64,000 bases of DNA, from the NCBI GenBank assembly GCA_965230625.1, contig CBDDLL010000002.1:62001-126000 (forward strand), given 5' to 3'. The notes beneath the pieces were generated by a model. The model ran no database searches. It was not told where the DNA came from and was given only the letters and a program-made list of their open reading frames with translations. Positions 17,677-26,999 of this stretch are shown here, in pieces. Source of the stretch: Saccharicrinis sp965230625. GTDB taxonomy: Bacteria; Bacteroidota; Bacteroidia; Bacteroidales; Marinilabiliaceae. The number at the start of each line of letters is the position of its first letter. Position 1 is the stretch's first letter. A program made the position numbers and the translations under genes.

Positions 17677-17705
17677 TTTTAATTATATAAGAATAGTTAT
17701 TTTCG
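17677..17705 (+). promoter_or_regulatory. Possible promoter of the arginine-deiminase-family gene
   Basis: TATTTTCG at 17698-17705 differs at one position from the Bacteroidota -7 consensus TAnnTTTG; a T-run (17677-17680) occupies the -33 region. Transcription would start near 17712, after the in-frame GTG at 17705, which supports the ATG at 17732 as start. Confidence 0.35.
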
Positions 17706-17731
17706 TGATCAACTATTTTAAAAAAGTTCAT

Positions 17732-18994
17732 ATGACTGAAGCAATTCAAACAGGAGTACATTCAGAAATTGGTGAGATAGAGGGCGTAATACTACATACC
17801 CCGGGCAGCGAGGTTGAAAATATGACACCTGGTAATGCCGAACGTGCATTGTATAGTGATATTCTAAATCTCTCTGTTGCTGAGGATGAATATAAACAAC
17901 TTAGCCAGGTATTAGCAAAAATTACTAAAACCTTTCAGGTAAAAGATCTTCTAACAGAAATACTTCAAATTACTGAAGTTAAAGAAAATCTTGTTTCAAA
18001 AATATGTAAGGCCGAAGATGTTAAGCCTTTAAAAAACCAACTTATTAAATTAGAAGCTAATAAATTAGCAAATCAAATAATAGAGGGTGTACCTTTAAAC
18101 AAAAATACTTTAACAGGCTTTTTATCCGACGAAAGAAATGCCCTTAGACCATTGCATAATTTCTTCTTTACACGTGATGCTTCTATGGCAGTGTACGATA
18201 ATATATTAATTGGCAGAATGGCTAATAATGTTAGAGAAAGGGAAGCTATGGTTATGGAAGCTATTTTTAATCATTCCTCATGTTTTAAAGCTACTACTAT
18301 TAATCCTGACAATGCTAAGCATAACAAAAGTGAGATTGCTATTGAAGGAGGTGATGTTTTGGTTGCCCGCGAAGATATTTTAATAATGGGAACAGGTATA
18401 CGTACAAGCACTCAAGGCATTGATTATATAATTAAGCAAATTCAAAAAAACAAAGGTAAACATAGTATTGTTGTTCAACAACTACCTTCTAAACCAGAAA
18501 GTTTTATCCATTTAGATATGGTTTTTACTCTATTAGACAGAGATCTATGTATGGTTTATGATCCTATTATAATGCAACCCAATAAGTATCAAACCATTTT
18601 AATATCTATTGAAGATGGTAAAGTAAAAAACATTGAGAAACAATCAAACTTGGTTCAATGTTTAAATGATTTAGGTATGCCCTTGAAACCTTTATACTGT
18701 GGTGGTAGAAAAGACATATGGAACCAAGAGCGTGAACAATGGCACAGTGGAGCTAACTTTTTTGCTGTTGGACCAGGTAAAGTGATTGGATATGCACGCA
18801 ATGTATATACCATGGAAGAAATGAACAACAATGGATTTGAAATAATTCCAGCAATTGATATTATTGAAAACAAAGTAGATTTAAATAATTACGACAGATA
18901 TGTAATAACAATAAGCGGTGCAGAATTAGCCAGAGGTGGCGGTGGTGCCAGGTGTATGACAATGCCCGTAAGGCGAAAAAAAGTTAACTACTAA
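17732..18994 (+). CDS. Arginine deiminase-family protein
   Basis: A 420-residue member of the guanidine-modifying superfamily, most like arginine deiminase, which converts arginine to citrulline and ammonia. The motifs are in order: FTRDAS, IEGGDVLV, HLDMVFTLLDRD and the nucleophile Cys408 in GGGGARCMTMP near the C-terminus. These give the Cys-His-Asp/Glu set of the family. There is no arcB, arcC or antiporter nearby, so an arginine-fermentation operon is absent here. I chose the ATG at 17732 over a GTG at 17705. Hydrolysis of another guanidino compound remains possible. Confidence 0.85.
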   Translation: MTEAIQTGVHSEIGEIEGVILHTPGSEVENMTPGNAERALYSDILNLSVAEDEYKQLSQVLAKITKTFQVKDLLTEILQITEVKENLVSKICKAEDVKPLKNQLIKLEANKLANQIIEGVPLNKNTLTGFLSDERNALRPLHNFFFTRDASMAVYDNILIGRMANNVREREAMVMEAIFNHSSCFKATTINPDNAKHNKSEIAIEGGDVLVAREDILIMGTGIRTSTQGIDYIIKQIQKNKGKHSIVVQQLPSKPESFIHLDMVFTLLDRDLCMVYDPIIMQPNKYQTILISIEDGKVKNIEKQSNLVQCLNDLGMPLKPLYCGGRKDIWNQEREQWHSGANFFAVGPGKVIGYARNVYTMEEMNNNGFEIIPAIDIIENKVDLNNYDRYVITISGAELARGGGGARCMTMPVRRKKVNY

Positions 18995-19039
18995 ATGCAT
19001 TTAATTTCATAGCTATTATATTATTCTGTTCGCATTTAT

Positions 19040-19097
19040 ATTGCAAATATGGGATTGCATTGTAAGTTTTAAAATCATTGAATCCCTTATTTGCAAT
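19040..19097 (+). terminator. Long hairpin downstream of the arginine-deiminase-family gene
   Basis: ATTGCAAATA.GGGATT at 19040-19056 pairs with AATCCC.TATTTGCAA at 19081-19097, about 15 base pairs with one mismatch and a 24-base loop. It has no clear T-tract. It starts 45 bases after the stop codon and probably ends or stabilises that mRNA. Confidence 0.5.
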
Positions 19098-19141
19098 ACT
19101 ACATTTTAACAGACGTTAAATTTATACGGTACCAATTGGTT

Positions 19142-19147
19142 CAACTA
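19142..19147 (+). repeat. Half of target duplication A (CAACTA), outer flank of IS copy 1
   Basis: CAACTA abuts the left end of IS copy 1. Its match is not at the other end of this copy but, as TAGTTG, at the inner flank of IS copy 2 (30803-30808). Confidence 0.8.
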
Positions 19148-19308
19148 GGAGATTTCAGAAGTAATGTTTTATAAATAGAAATATGAGGTTAATCTGTTCG
19201 GATTAACCTCATTTGTTTTTCATAACTATATTTTAGATATGAAGAGCTTTGTTTTTTTAAAAAAAAGGCATACCAATCCCTACTTGAGACTTACTTTCAA
19301 TAAAGATT

Positions 19309-20667
19309 TTAGGCGATATGTGCAATACTAGCTTGTATCCTCCTGCCAATCTCAAGAGCATTACTCACATGAATGCCACAAAATATCCAAAGGATTTCAT
19401 TGGCTTTGGTTCTAGCTTTGATACGATTCAGATAATAATGTTGTTTATCTTTACCAAAACTGCCTTCCAGCCGGGTTGCTCGTTCTTTTGTAATCATTGC
19501 AGCTAATTGCTTTCTTTGCTGTTCATGCTTTCCTGCACGTCCTTTTCGTACAAAATCAGTTTTAATATTGTTGGATGAAGCAAACTTGCGATTGACATTG
19601 CTTGCAAATATGGCATCGGCACCCATCAATCGAACTTTAGTATGTGTTAAGGTTTGTGCCAGGTGAACCGATGATTTAAAATGCGTCCCTTCGTTAAAAG
19701 CATCGAAGCTAAGGTGTTCTATAAAACTGATGCCATTGATTTGTATTTTATTCACCTTAGCTCCAAATTCAACCCCTTTTGTTTCCTTACCTCTGACTAT
19801 AGGCCGGATGTAACTCTTGGACAAGCTGACAATACGGTCTTCTGGAGATTGGCCTGTTGTAAACTTGTAGTTTTGTTGTTCCAATACTTTTTCAATTACA
19901 GCATGCTGTCTGTAGTACTTTTCAGGCATTGACACATTATACTGCTGTGTGATGACTGACAGTTCTTCTAAAAACTTCCCTACCAAATTCAGTAAAGCTC
20001 TAGTGATGGTTACTCTTTCTTTTTTTGATTTACGGCGCTTACGACTGTAGTTCCAATAACGTTGCTTCCATTTAAGATACTTCGTGCGAGGCATTGGACG
20101 TTTGCTGTATTTACACAATAGTTTTAACTGATTATAGCACCAATCAGTTGCTTCCCATAATAGCTTCTGATCTGTTGGAAAGCGAAGGCTGCTTTCATAG
20201 CAGGTTGCATCGGTAACAACCTGATTCAGCTCTGCCATATACGGAAGCCAATGCTTAGCCAGGCATCTTTGGGCATCATCAATATCAAGTTTAGCTGCCA
20301 GTTCACAGCGTATCTGACTAATGATTTTATAGTTTGTGATTTGTTCGCCCACACCTAATAGTAAACGACAAAATAATTGGTACTGGTAGTTGCAATTGAA
20401 CTGCTCCATCAGTTGCTTGTCAGAACAACCGGCATAGTTCTTTAGAAACATCAGAGCCAACTTGCCTTGTGGACTAAAAATACAATCCGGTCCCATTTTA
20501 CTTTCTTTTACTCCTAAAGATTTTACCAAATCATCCCAAGGAATACCTTGGTATATTTTACCTAAAGGGCTAGTAAGAAACTGATTGTAAACAACCTGAA
20601 AATTATCTTCTATAGAAAAAAGTGGAAGATGAGCTTGGAATGTTGGAATACTTTGTAACTTTATCAC
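19309..20667 (-). CDS. Transposase of the 1642-bp insertion sequence (copy 1)
   Basis: A 452-residue DDE-type transposase of the IS5/IS1182-like group with an N-terminal DUF772-like segment (residues ~60-130, with YAGCSDKQLMEQFNCNYQYQ). Candidate catalytic acids are D153 (VVTDATCYES), D351 (LMGADAIFAS) and E401 (TRLEGSFGKDKQHYYLNRIKAR, quoted in part). The middle (~195-220) is a basic KRRKSKKER patch. The start codon is GTG at 20667, and it falls inside one arm of a 10-bp inverted repeat with 20738-20747. That arrangement could hide the start in read-through mRNA. I could not fix the IS family with certainty. Confidence 0.9.
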   Translation of the reverse strand: MIKLQSIPTFQAHLPLFSIEDNFQVVYNQFLTSPLGKIYQGIPWDDLVKSLGVKESKMGPDCIFSPQGKLALMFLKNYAGCSDKQLMEQFNCNYQYQLFCRLLLGVGEQITNYKIISQIRCELAAKLDIDDAQRCLAKHWLPYMAELNQVVTDATCYESSLRFPTDQKLLWEATDWCYNQLKLLCKYSKRPMPRTKYLKWKQRYWNYSRKRRKSKKERVTITRALLNLVGKFLEELSVITQQYNVSMPEKYYRQHAVIEKVLEQQNYKFTTGQSPEDRIVSLSKSYIRPIVRGKETKGVEFGAKVNKIQINGISFIEHLSFDAFNEGTHFKSSVHLAQTLTHTKVRLMGADAIFASNVNRKFASSNNIKTDFVRKGRAGKHEQQRKQLAAMITKERATRLEGSFGKDKQHYYLNRIKARTKANEILWIFCGIHVSNALEIGRRIQASIAHIA

Positions 20668-20747
20668 TATTCGAAAAAAAGTAAACCCCGATTTTGGGCA
20701 AAAGTGCCTGTTTTCGGGGTTTTGTTATATCTTCAAGATAGTGATAA
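20661..20747 (-). promoter_or_regulatory. Nested hairpins over the transposase start (copy 1)
   Basis: Outer arms TTATCACTAT (20661-20670) and ATAGTGATAA (20738-20747) enclose an inner 9-bp stem AAACCCCGA/TCGGGGTTT (20683-20722) followed, in the transposase direction, by a T-run. The GTG start is inside the outer arm. This layout matches devices that block transposase expression from external promoters. Confidence 0.65.
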
Positions 20748-20789
20748 TTATTTGTATATCAAAGAATTCAACTAATCACAGAACATCCC

Positions 20790-20795
20790 TTTTTC
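20790..20795 (-). repeat. Half of target duplication B (TTTTTC), inner flank of IS copy 1
   Basis: TTTTTC abuts the right end of IS copy 1. It is the reverse complement of GAAAAA, which abuts the outer end of IS copy 2 at 32451-32456. Confidence 0.75.
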
Positions 20796-20862
20796 ATGGT
20801 GTGTTGCGTATAGTAAAAAACTAGAAGGTATGAGGAGATCATTTCATAATAATTCGATAAGG

Positions 20863-23800
20863 CTATTTAAAACTTATCATGTGTTTTGATACTATACTTA
20901 TCAGGTCGTGTGGATTAATCGGTTTAGATATAAATCCATCAAAACCTGCCTTAATGATTTTGATTTGATCAGTCACAAGTGCGTATGCTGTTTGTGCCAC
21001 TATCACTTGGTCAGGAGATATTCGTTTTATATTTTTTAGTGCAGTAAACCCATCCATTATAGGCATTTTAATATCCATTAATACAATATCGTATCTTTCT
21101 CCACTTTTAATAATATCAACAGCTTCTTTACCATTAGTTACCCAATATACTTTTATGCCGGTTTTTCTAAGTACTTCCTTAATTAACTTAAAGCTATCGC
21201 TTTCATCTTCTGCTATTAGTATTGATTTTCCATTCCAATCAATATCGTTGGTAAATTCAGAGAAATCTATTATGTCATGTGGAGTTGGTTTTGAACTTAT
21301 GCATTCTAATGGTAAACTAAATGTAAACGTAGAACCTTTATTTGGTTCCGATTCAACACTTAAATCACCTCCTAATAATCCTGATAATCGTTTTGAAATA
21401 GTTAAACCTAATCCGATACCTCTTTTTGCTTTTGTTTGGTCAATTTCGAGTTTTACAAACTGGTTGAATATAATTTTTTGCTCTTCTTTTGTTATTCCAT
21501 GACCAGTATCAATTATCGAAATTCTTATGCTTGTTTGATTTGCATCAATTTTTAATACAACTTCTCCCTTTTCGGTGAATTTAATTGCGTTGCTCATTAG
21601 GTTAGAAATAATTTGGCGGATCCTGTGCTCGTCACTCAATAAATTAATGTTTTCATCTTTGATTTTATTTTCAATTCTGATATCAATATTTTTAGTATTT
21701 CGTAAAGCAAAGGTTGAATAAATATTATCCATTAATTTATTTAACGAGAATGTTTCGATATGAAGCTTTAATTGATCTGCTTCGATCATTGAAAAATCTA
21801 AAATATCTTCTATCAAGTATAGGAGTGTATCAGAGTTAGTTCGAATAGAATTAATATATTCCTGGCGTTTATCATCACCTAAATCACCACTATTTAGTAA
21901 AGTAGAAAAACCAACAATGGCATTCATTGGAGTTCTAATTTCGTGCGACATATTAGCAAGGAAGTATGATTTTAATTTGTCACTTTTTTCTGCTCTTTCT
22001 TTAGCTTTTTGTAAAGCAGAAGTTCTCTCTTTAACTAATCCTTCCAATCTGTTTTGGTGCATTTCCAATTCATCTCGTTGGGTCATTACTTCTTCTTTTT
22101 GCTCTTCTAAAATAATATTTTGCTTATTCAACTCCTCTTTTTGTTTTTGTATTAATTTAGTTCTCTCGTCAACTTTTGATTGAAGTATTTGATTATTGAT
22201 AAGTAATTTTCTGTTTCTCCACCAATTAATTAAAACAAATAGCGATATTATTATTATTGTTAGCAAGGCAGCAAACCATTTCTTTTGATAGAAGGGGGGA
22301 TTTATAATAATATCTACTTTTGTTGGATTTTCATTCCATACTCCATCCTTGTTTGATGCTTTTACTATAAAAGTATAACTCCCCGGATCAAGATTAGTAT
22401 AATTAGCATTTCGATGATATGCAGTTGTTTCAATCCAATCTTTATCATATCCTTCGAGTTTATACTTGTAATTACTTTTAAATGGTAATGCAAAATTTAT
22501 TGCAGAAAAATTGAAGCCAATAATACGTTGGTTAGGCTTGAGAGTAATTTTTTGGGTGCATTGAATTGGACTTAATAAAGGGGAATTATTATCCGTGAAG
22601 TTGACTTCTTTATTGTTTACACTAAATTTTTCTATAATAGTAACTAATTTTTTATCACTAACTTGATAGGATTCTGGAGAAAAACTAATAAAACCACCTC
22701 TTCCTCCAAAAAATGCTTCTTTTTTACTTGAGGTAAGAAACGATTGAAGAAAAAATTGATTTAGGCCAAGTCCATCCTCTTTCTTGTGGTTGGTAAATGT
22801 TTTTGTTTTTAAATCAAAATATATAATACCATTGTTGGTAGATAGCCATAGACCTTCGTTTTTATTTTTTATAATTGAACATATGTAATTATCTATTAGT
22901 CCATTTTCTCGACTATATTTGTTAATTACATTACCAGATAAAGTACATTCATAAAGTCCATTTTTTTGTGTTCCTACCCATAAATGATTTTTATCCTTTA
23001 ATACCATACATGTGGGTTGTACAATATCAATAAACAGACTAAGTTTTTTATTTATTTCGTTATATTGATATACTCCATTGTTTAAGTTTACAAATATTCT
23101 TCCATAATCATCTTCGTAGACAATCGGACTTTGAGATAATTCAATATTGTTATTATTACTAATTACATTTGAGATATAATTTTCATCAGCATCGTACAGC
23201 TCAACATAACCATCTGGATAGGTTACCCACAATCGTTCTTTCGAATCTTTAAATATACTCCATGTGTGCTTTAAGTGTTGTTCTTTTGAGAACTTTTTTG
23301 GTTTAAACTTTTTTGTTTTTTTATCGAATTCGTTTATTCCTCCATCCCAAGTAACAATATATAGGTTTCCGTTTTTACTTTCAGTAATAGATCTAATAAC
23401 GTTTGAGCTAATAGAGTTTTTATTATTATTCGAATGCATGTAAACATTTAATTCAAGAGTCTGTCTGTCAAAAGAATTAAGTCCACCACCATCTGTACCA
23501 ATCCAAATAATGCCTTCAGAATCTTCGTAAAAGCAAGAATATATATTATTGAGTGGTATTTTATCATTTGGATTTTGATATTTTACAAAAAGATCATCTC
23601 TTGTAAATGAATTGAAGCGATATTCGTTTGGATTATAGTAAGACACTCCACCGCGTGACGTTCCAACCCATAAAATGCCATCAGAATCTTTATAAAAACA
23701 ATATATCCCATTGGAGCTTAAATTACCATATATAGGATTATTTGCTTGTATGTAATCTACCTTTTTGCTTTTTTTATTATAAACATTAATACCTCCTTGA

Positions 23801-24636
23801 TCAACACCAATAAAAATGGTGGTACTATCCCATTCAATTAAATCTCTAACAAGGATATTATTAATCCCAGTTCCATTACTATTTATAGGAAGGTAGTTAA
23901 ATTCTTTATTTGCAGGATCAAATTCGCAAAAACCTATTCCTTGATTGCTTATCCAAATTCTATTAGAACTGTCTATTAAAATCCTCTTGTTTGAAAGTCT
24001 ACTTTCTATATTGTTGTCAGGGTAATGTAAAAAGCTTTCGTTGTTAGGATTAAAATAATAAACTCCGTTATATGATGTTACAATCCAGAAGTTCCCAACA
24101 GAATCTTCTGCCATGTCGCAAAAATGATTCTCAATTTGTGATGAGGGAATGTAAAATCTTTTAAAGTAATCTTTTTCAGATATATATTTACAGAGGCCAT
24201 GGTCAGTTAATACCCATTGTACACCATTGGAGTCTATAAATATTCTATTTATTGAGTTATGACTAATAGAAGTAGTATCATCCTGAATAGAAAAGTATTT
24301 TTTGAAAGATTCAGATTTTGGTAAATATTTATTTAAACCATTTCGGGTTGCAATCCATAAATTAAGAGAGTCATCTTCAATAATATCTTTAACTCCATCA
24401 TCACTAATACTTGAAGGATTATCTTTTTTATATAAATAACGTGTAACGTTATAACCATTATGCCTCATTAAACCAATACCATCATTTGCAATCCATAAAT
24501 ACCCATTGTGATCTCTGTATACGTCACTAACAAGGCTAAGACCAACTTCTGTTTTTAATGGTTCAAACTTTATTTGGCAAAAAACACACTGATAAACAAA
24601 TATAATATTAAGTAATATAAATAGAAGTCGAATCAT
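20863..24636 (-). CDS. Hybrid two-component sensor kinase with periplasmic beta-propeller
   Basis: A 1257-residue hybrid sensor. Signal peptide ~1-20; about 14 Reg_prop propeller repeats (typical NFWIVTSYNGVYYFNP and LWVGTSRGGVSYYNP) to ~690; Y_Y_Y domain ~700-775; one membrane helix ~785-805; coiled coil ~810-880; HisKA with H898 in ANMSHEIRTPMNAI; HATPase with NLMSNAIKF and GIGLGLTIS; and a C-terminal receiver with D1188 in VLMDIKMP. Unlike many Bacteroidota hybrid regulators it has no AraC-type DNA-binding domain, so it must pass phosphate to another protein. The receiver ends naturally, so the nearby IS has not truncated it. It is divergent from the serpin array, which makes that array a candidate target (inference). 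Confidence 0.9.
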   Translation of the reverse strand: MIRLLFILLNIIFVYQCVFCQIKFEPLKTEVGLSLVSDVYRDHNGYLWIANDGIGLMRHNGYNVTRYLYKKDNPSSISDDGVKDIIEDDSLNLWIATRNGLNKYLPKSESFKKYFSIQDDTTSISHNSINRIFIDSNGVQWVLTDHGLCKYISEKDYFKRFYIPSSQIENHFCDMAEDSVGNFWIVTSYNGVYYFNPNNESFLHYPDNNIESRLSNKRILIDSSNRIWISNQGIGFCEFDPANKEFNYLPINSNGTGINNILVRDLIEWDSTTIFIGVDQGGINVYNKKSKKVDYIQANNPIYGNLSSNGIYCFYKDSDGILWVGTSRGGVSYYNPNEYRFNSFTRDDLFVKYQNPNDKIPLNNIYSCFYEDSEGIIWIGTDGGGLNSFDRQTLELNVYMHSNNNKNSISSNVIRSITESKNGNLYIVTWDGGINEFDKKTKKFKPKKFSKEQHLKHTWSIFKDSKERLWVTYPDGYVELYDADENYISNVISNNNNIELSQSPIVYEDDYGRIFVNLNNGVYQYNEINKKLSLFIDIVQPTCMVLKDKNHLWVGTQKNGLYECTLSGNVINKYSRENGLIDNYICSIIKNKNEGLWLSTNNGIIYFDLKTKTFTNHKKEDGLGLNQFFLQSFLTSSKKEAFFGGRGGFISFSPESYQVSDKKLVTIIEKFSVNNKEVNFTDNNSPLLSPIQCTQKITLKPNQRIIGFNFSAINFALPFKSNYKYKLEGYDKDWIETTAYHRNANYTNLDPGSYTFIVKASNKDGVWNENPTKVDIIINPPFYQKKWFAALLTIIIISLFVLINWWRNRKLLINNQILQSKVDERTKLIQKQKEELNKQNIILEEQKEEVMTQRDELEMHQNRLEGLVKERTSALQKAKERAEKSDKLKSYFLANMSHEIRTPMNAIVGFSTLLNSGDLGDDKRQEYINSIRTNSDTLLYLIEDILDFSMIEADQLKLHIETFSLNKLMDNIYSTFALRNTKNIDIRIENKIKDENINLLSDEHRIRQIISNLMSNAIKFTEKGEVVLKIDANQTSIRISIIDTGHGITKEEQKIIFNQFVKLEIDQTKAKRGIGLGLTISKRLSGLLGGDLSVESEPNKGSTFTFSLPLECISSKPTPHDIIDFSEFTNDIDWNGKSILIAEDESDSFKLIKEVLRKTGIKVYWVTNGKEAVDIIKSGERYDIVLMDIKMPIMDGFTALKNIKRISPDQVIVAQTAYALVTDQIKIIKAGFDGFISKPINPHDLISIVSKHMISFK

Positions 24637-25305
24637 AATATTGTTTTGCGTATTAAGTTAAGAAAAAAAAATTAGTCAAAAAATCAATTGAACTAAACAT
24701 TGTTAAGGCTGCATATCAATCCTTAATACATTAAGGTGCTATATAATAAATTGATCCCTTTGTGTTATACGTAATTAAAGGTCAGGTTGTTACGAAAAAA
24801 GTATAGGATTACATAATTATGGATAATGATTAAATAGTATACTATTTTAAAATTTAAAATATGTAAATAAGATATATGAATTCATTGTAATACTAAATGC
24901 AATATAGATATCTTATTAAAAAAAATATAAAATAGAGTTAGAATGAATGTGTTGATTGTGTTAAGTATCAGTAATTCTGTGGTATAGAGAGGTGTTTGGA
25001 ATTAATAATTATTAGTCGATCAATAAAATACTATTTCAAAAACTAGATATCTATAATGTTCTATTGAATATGTAGTTGGTTATTAGTAATCTTAAATAAT
25101 ATCATACTAGTTATGGCTTAAATTTAATTTATTGTTATGACATATAAATTAAAAATAAAGCAACCATTTATAAAACTCCCCATCATAAAACTGTAATTAC
25201 AACAAATCCTGTGTAAGTTAAAATTGACCTGATTAAAGGAAATTGTCATTTTGACTATGCTCTAGTCTAGGCATTAATTAAGTATAACAATTAAATTAAA
25301 GAAAT
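24637..25305. other. Divergent intergenic region upstream of kinase and serpin 1
   Basis: 669 very AT-rich bases without a gene. Near its right end it holds the serpin-type bipartite promoter (25158-25187) and a shared leader motif TCTAGGCATTA around 25265. I see no strong hairpin or RNA gene in the remainder. Confidence 0.5.
25158..25187 (+). promoter_or_regulatory. Bipartite ECF-like promoter of serpin 1
   Basis: AAGCAACCATT, 15 bases after AACC, then CATCATA. The same pair of boxes occurs 102-119 bases upstream of all three serpin genes. An AAC-containing -35 and a C(A/G)TC-type -10 resemble ECF sigma-factor promoters (inference). Confidence 0.55.
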
Positions 25306-26544
25306 ATGAGGAATTTAAAATTTTTAATTATTGGGATTCTAGTACTATCATTTATAGCATGTGACCATGAGAATGATCCTATAGTTGATAACCCATATGT
25401 ACCAATTGAACTTAATGCTAAGTCAGCTTCATTGGTAAAATCTTCCAACATCTTTGGTGTAGAGCTATATAAACAATTACTGCAAAAAGATAAAGAAAAA
25501 GAGAATTCATTAGTTTCACCATTGAGTGTATTCCAAGCACTAAGTATGACCAGGTTAGGAGCAAATGGCGAAACAAAAAATGAAATGACAGATGTTTTGG
25601 CTTTTGATACATCATTAGGTAATGATTTAGATGAATACCAATTAAAAATAACAGAAGCTTTAATGAAAGCAGATAGTAAAGTTACTTTGGATATTGCTAA
25701 TAGCATTTGGTATAGGGATGATATAACTGTACAACCTGATTTTATAAAATCTAACAAGGAAAATTACAATGCAGAAGTTAAGTCACTAGACTTTTCGGAC
25801 GCAGAAGGTGCAAAAACTACAATAAACAATTGGGTAAACGAAAAAACAAGAAGTAAAATACCTGAGATTGTAAGTGAAATTAATCCAATGCATATAATGT
25901 TTTTAATTAACGCCACTTATTTTTATGGTAGTTGGAAATATGCGTTTGATAGCAAGGCAACTAAGGAGGAAGATTTTATGCCAGAGGAGGGGGAGAAGCT
26001 TAAAGTTGATATGATGCATCAAGAAGCTAAATTGCGTTATTCGCAAAATAATACCTTTTCTATGGCAGAACTTCCTTATGGGAATGGACATTTTAATATG
26101 GTTGTATTACTTCCTAAGAATGAAAAAAAGGTTGACAACGTAATTGCTGAATTAAGCAATGAAAAATGGACTACTTGGATGCAAAATTTAGAGGAGAAAG
26201 AAATTAAACTTAGTTTTCCAAAATTTAAGTTTGTGGGAGATTATGAGCTAAATGATCCCTTAATTAATATGGGAATGCCATTGGCTTTTTCCGGGAAAGC
26301 TGATTTTACGGGTATTTTAAGTAATGGAGGTATTTACATTTCAAAAGTAAAACATAAAACGTTTATTGAGGTTGATGAAAAAGGAACCGAAGCAGCTGCA
26401 GTTACTAGTGTTGAGGTAAATGTTACATCAATAGAAGAACCAACAGCTATCGACTTTATTGCCAATAAACCATTTGTATTTGCAATTACAGAAAAGGATA
26501 CTAATTCAATCCTATTTTTAGGTAAATTTATGAAACCAGAATAG
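25306..26544 (+). CDS. Serpin-family lipoprotein 1
   Basis: A 412-residue serpin: a suicide inhibitor that traps serine or cysteine proteases. Lipobox SFIAC (Cys19) predicts a lipid-anchored, probably surface-exposed protein. The domain spans ~37-410, with NSLVSPLSVFQALSM, FLINATYFYGSWKYAFD and C-terminal FVFAITEKDTNSILFLGKF. The hinge GTEAAAVT (residues 360-367) has the small side chains needed for loop insertion, so it should be inhibitory. Counting 17 residues from E358, the predicted P4-P1' is V-N-V-T/S (P1 Thr374). It is first of three tandem paralogues, each with its own promoter; a terminator hairpin follows. Confidence 0.93.
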   Translation: MRNLKFLIIGILVLSFIACDHENDPIVDNPYVPIELNAKSASLVKSSNIFGVELYKQLLQKDKEKENSLVSPLSVFQALSMTRLGANGETKNEMTDVLAFDTSLGNDLDEYQLKITEALMKADSKVTLDIANSIWYRDDITVQPDFIKSNKENYNAEVKSLDFSDAEGAKTTINNWVNEKTRSKIPEIVSEINPMHIMFLINATYFYGSWKYAFDSKATKEEDFMPEEGEKLKVDMMHQEAKLRYSQNNTFSMAELPYGNGHFNMVVLLPKNEKKVDNVIAELSNEKWTTWMQNLEEKEIKLSFPKFKFVGDYELNDPLINMGMPLAFSGKADFTGILSNGGIYISKVKHKTFIEVDEKGTEAAAVTSVEVNVTSIEEPTAIDFIANKPFVFAITEKDTNSILFLGKFMKPE

Positions 26545-26554
26545 ATAATGTTTT

Positions 26555-26596
26555 GCCCATAACATAACCGTTGTTTACACTATAATTGTTATGGGC
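26555..26596 (+). terminator. Terminator of serpin 1
   Basis: GCCCATAACA at 26555-26564 pairs perfectly with TGTTATGGGC at 26587-26596, followed by TATTTCTTTT. It starts 10 bases after the stop codon. Confidence 0.75.
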
Positions 26597-26869
26597 TATT
26601 TCTTTTCCCCATGTTGTTATTGATTTTGCCTTGTATAAAGTAGAAAGGTAAAAGTTGACCCAAATATTAAATGCAATTTAAAATACGCGCACAGAAGCTC
26701 TATTTGGTTTGACACACCTATTATTTTTTGAAAGATATACTAGATATCACTTAATGTTTTTTTTAAATAGTCAATCTGAAAAGATTTATGTAATCATTAG
26801 ATAATAAAAGGTATATAATAAAAAAGATGGATTGATTTTGTTATTTAATTAAAATAATATTTAGATATA

Positions 26870-26898
26870 AAGCAACCATTTAAAAAAAACTCATCATA
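26870..26898 (+). promoter_or_regulatory. Bipartite ECF-like promoter of serpin 2
   Basis: AAGCAACCATT, then CATCATA after a 14-base gap from AACC. It is nearly identical to the elements upstream of serpins 1 and 3. Confidence 0.55.
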
Positions 26899-26999
26899 AT
26901 AGTGTAATTACAGAATAATAATATTCATACTGATTAGAGTGATCTAAAATAAAAGTCTAGACATTAGTAAAAAACATTAAAATTATAAAACTAAAAAAA

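Larger units (their letters stand above)
19148..20789 (-). mobile_element. Insertion sequence copy 1 (1642 bp), inverted relative to copy 2
   Basis: Boundaries are set by comparing with the second copy at 30809-32450, which has the same length, identical transposase translation, and one base difference that I found (20774 against 30824). The ends read GGAGATTTCAG and, on the opposite strand, GGGATGTTCTG, a short imperfect inverted repeat. A perfect 12-bp hairpin (19183-19212) lies at the transposase 3' side and a 9-bp terminator-like hairpin (20683-20722) just upstream of its start. Flanks of this copy do not match each other, but match the flanks of copy 2 crosswise. Confidence 0.9.
26545..26999. 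other. Serpin 1-serpin 2 intergenic region
   Basis: 455 bases holding the serpin 1 terminator (26555-26596) and the serpin 2 promoter (26870-26898) with a long ~100-base leader containing TCTAGACATTA. No gene is visible. Confidence 0.55.

Noticed and set aside
20863..21100. Kinase truncated by the IS with loss of an AraC domain
   Set aside because: The receiver domain is complete and ends at a natural point, and 67 bases separate the stop codon from the IS-flanking repeat.
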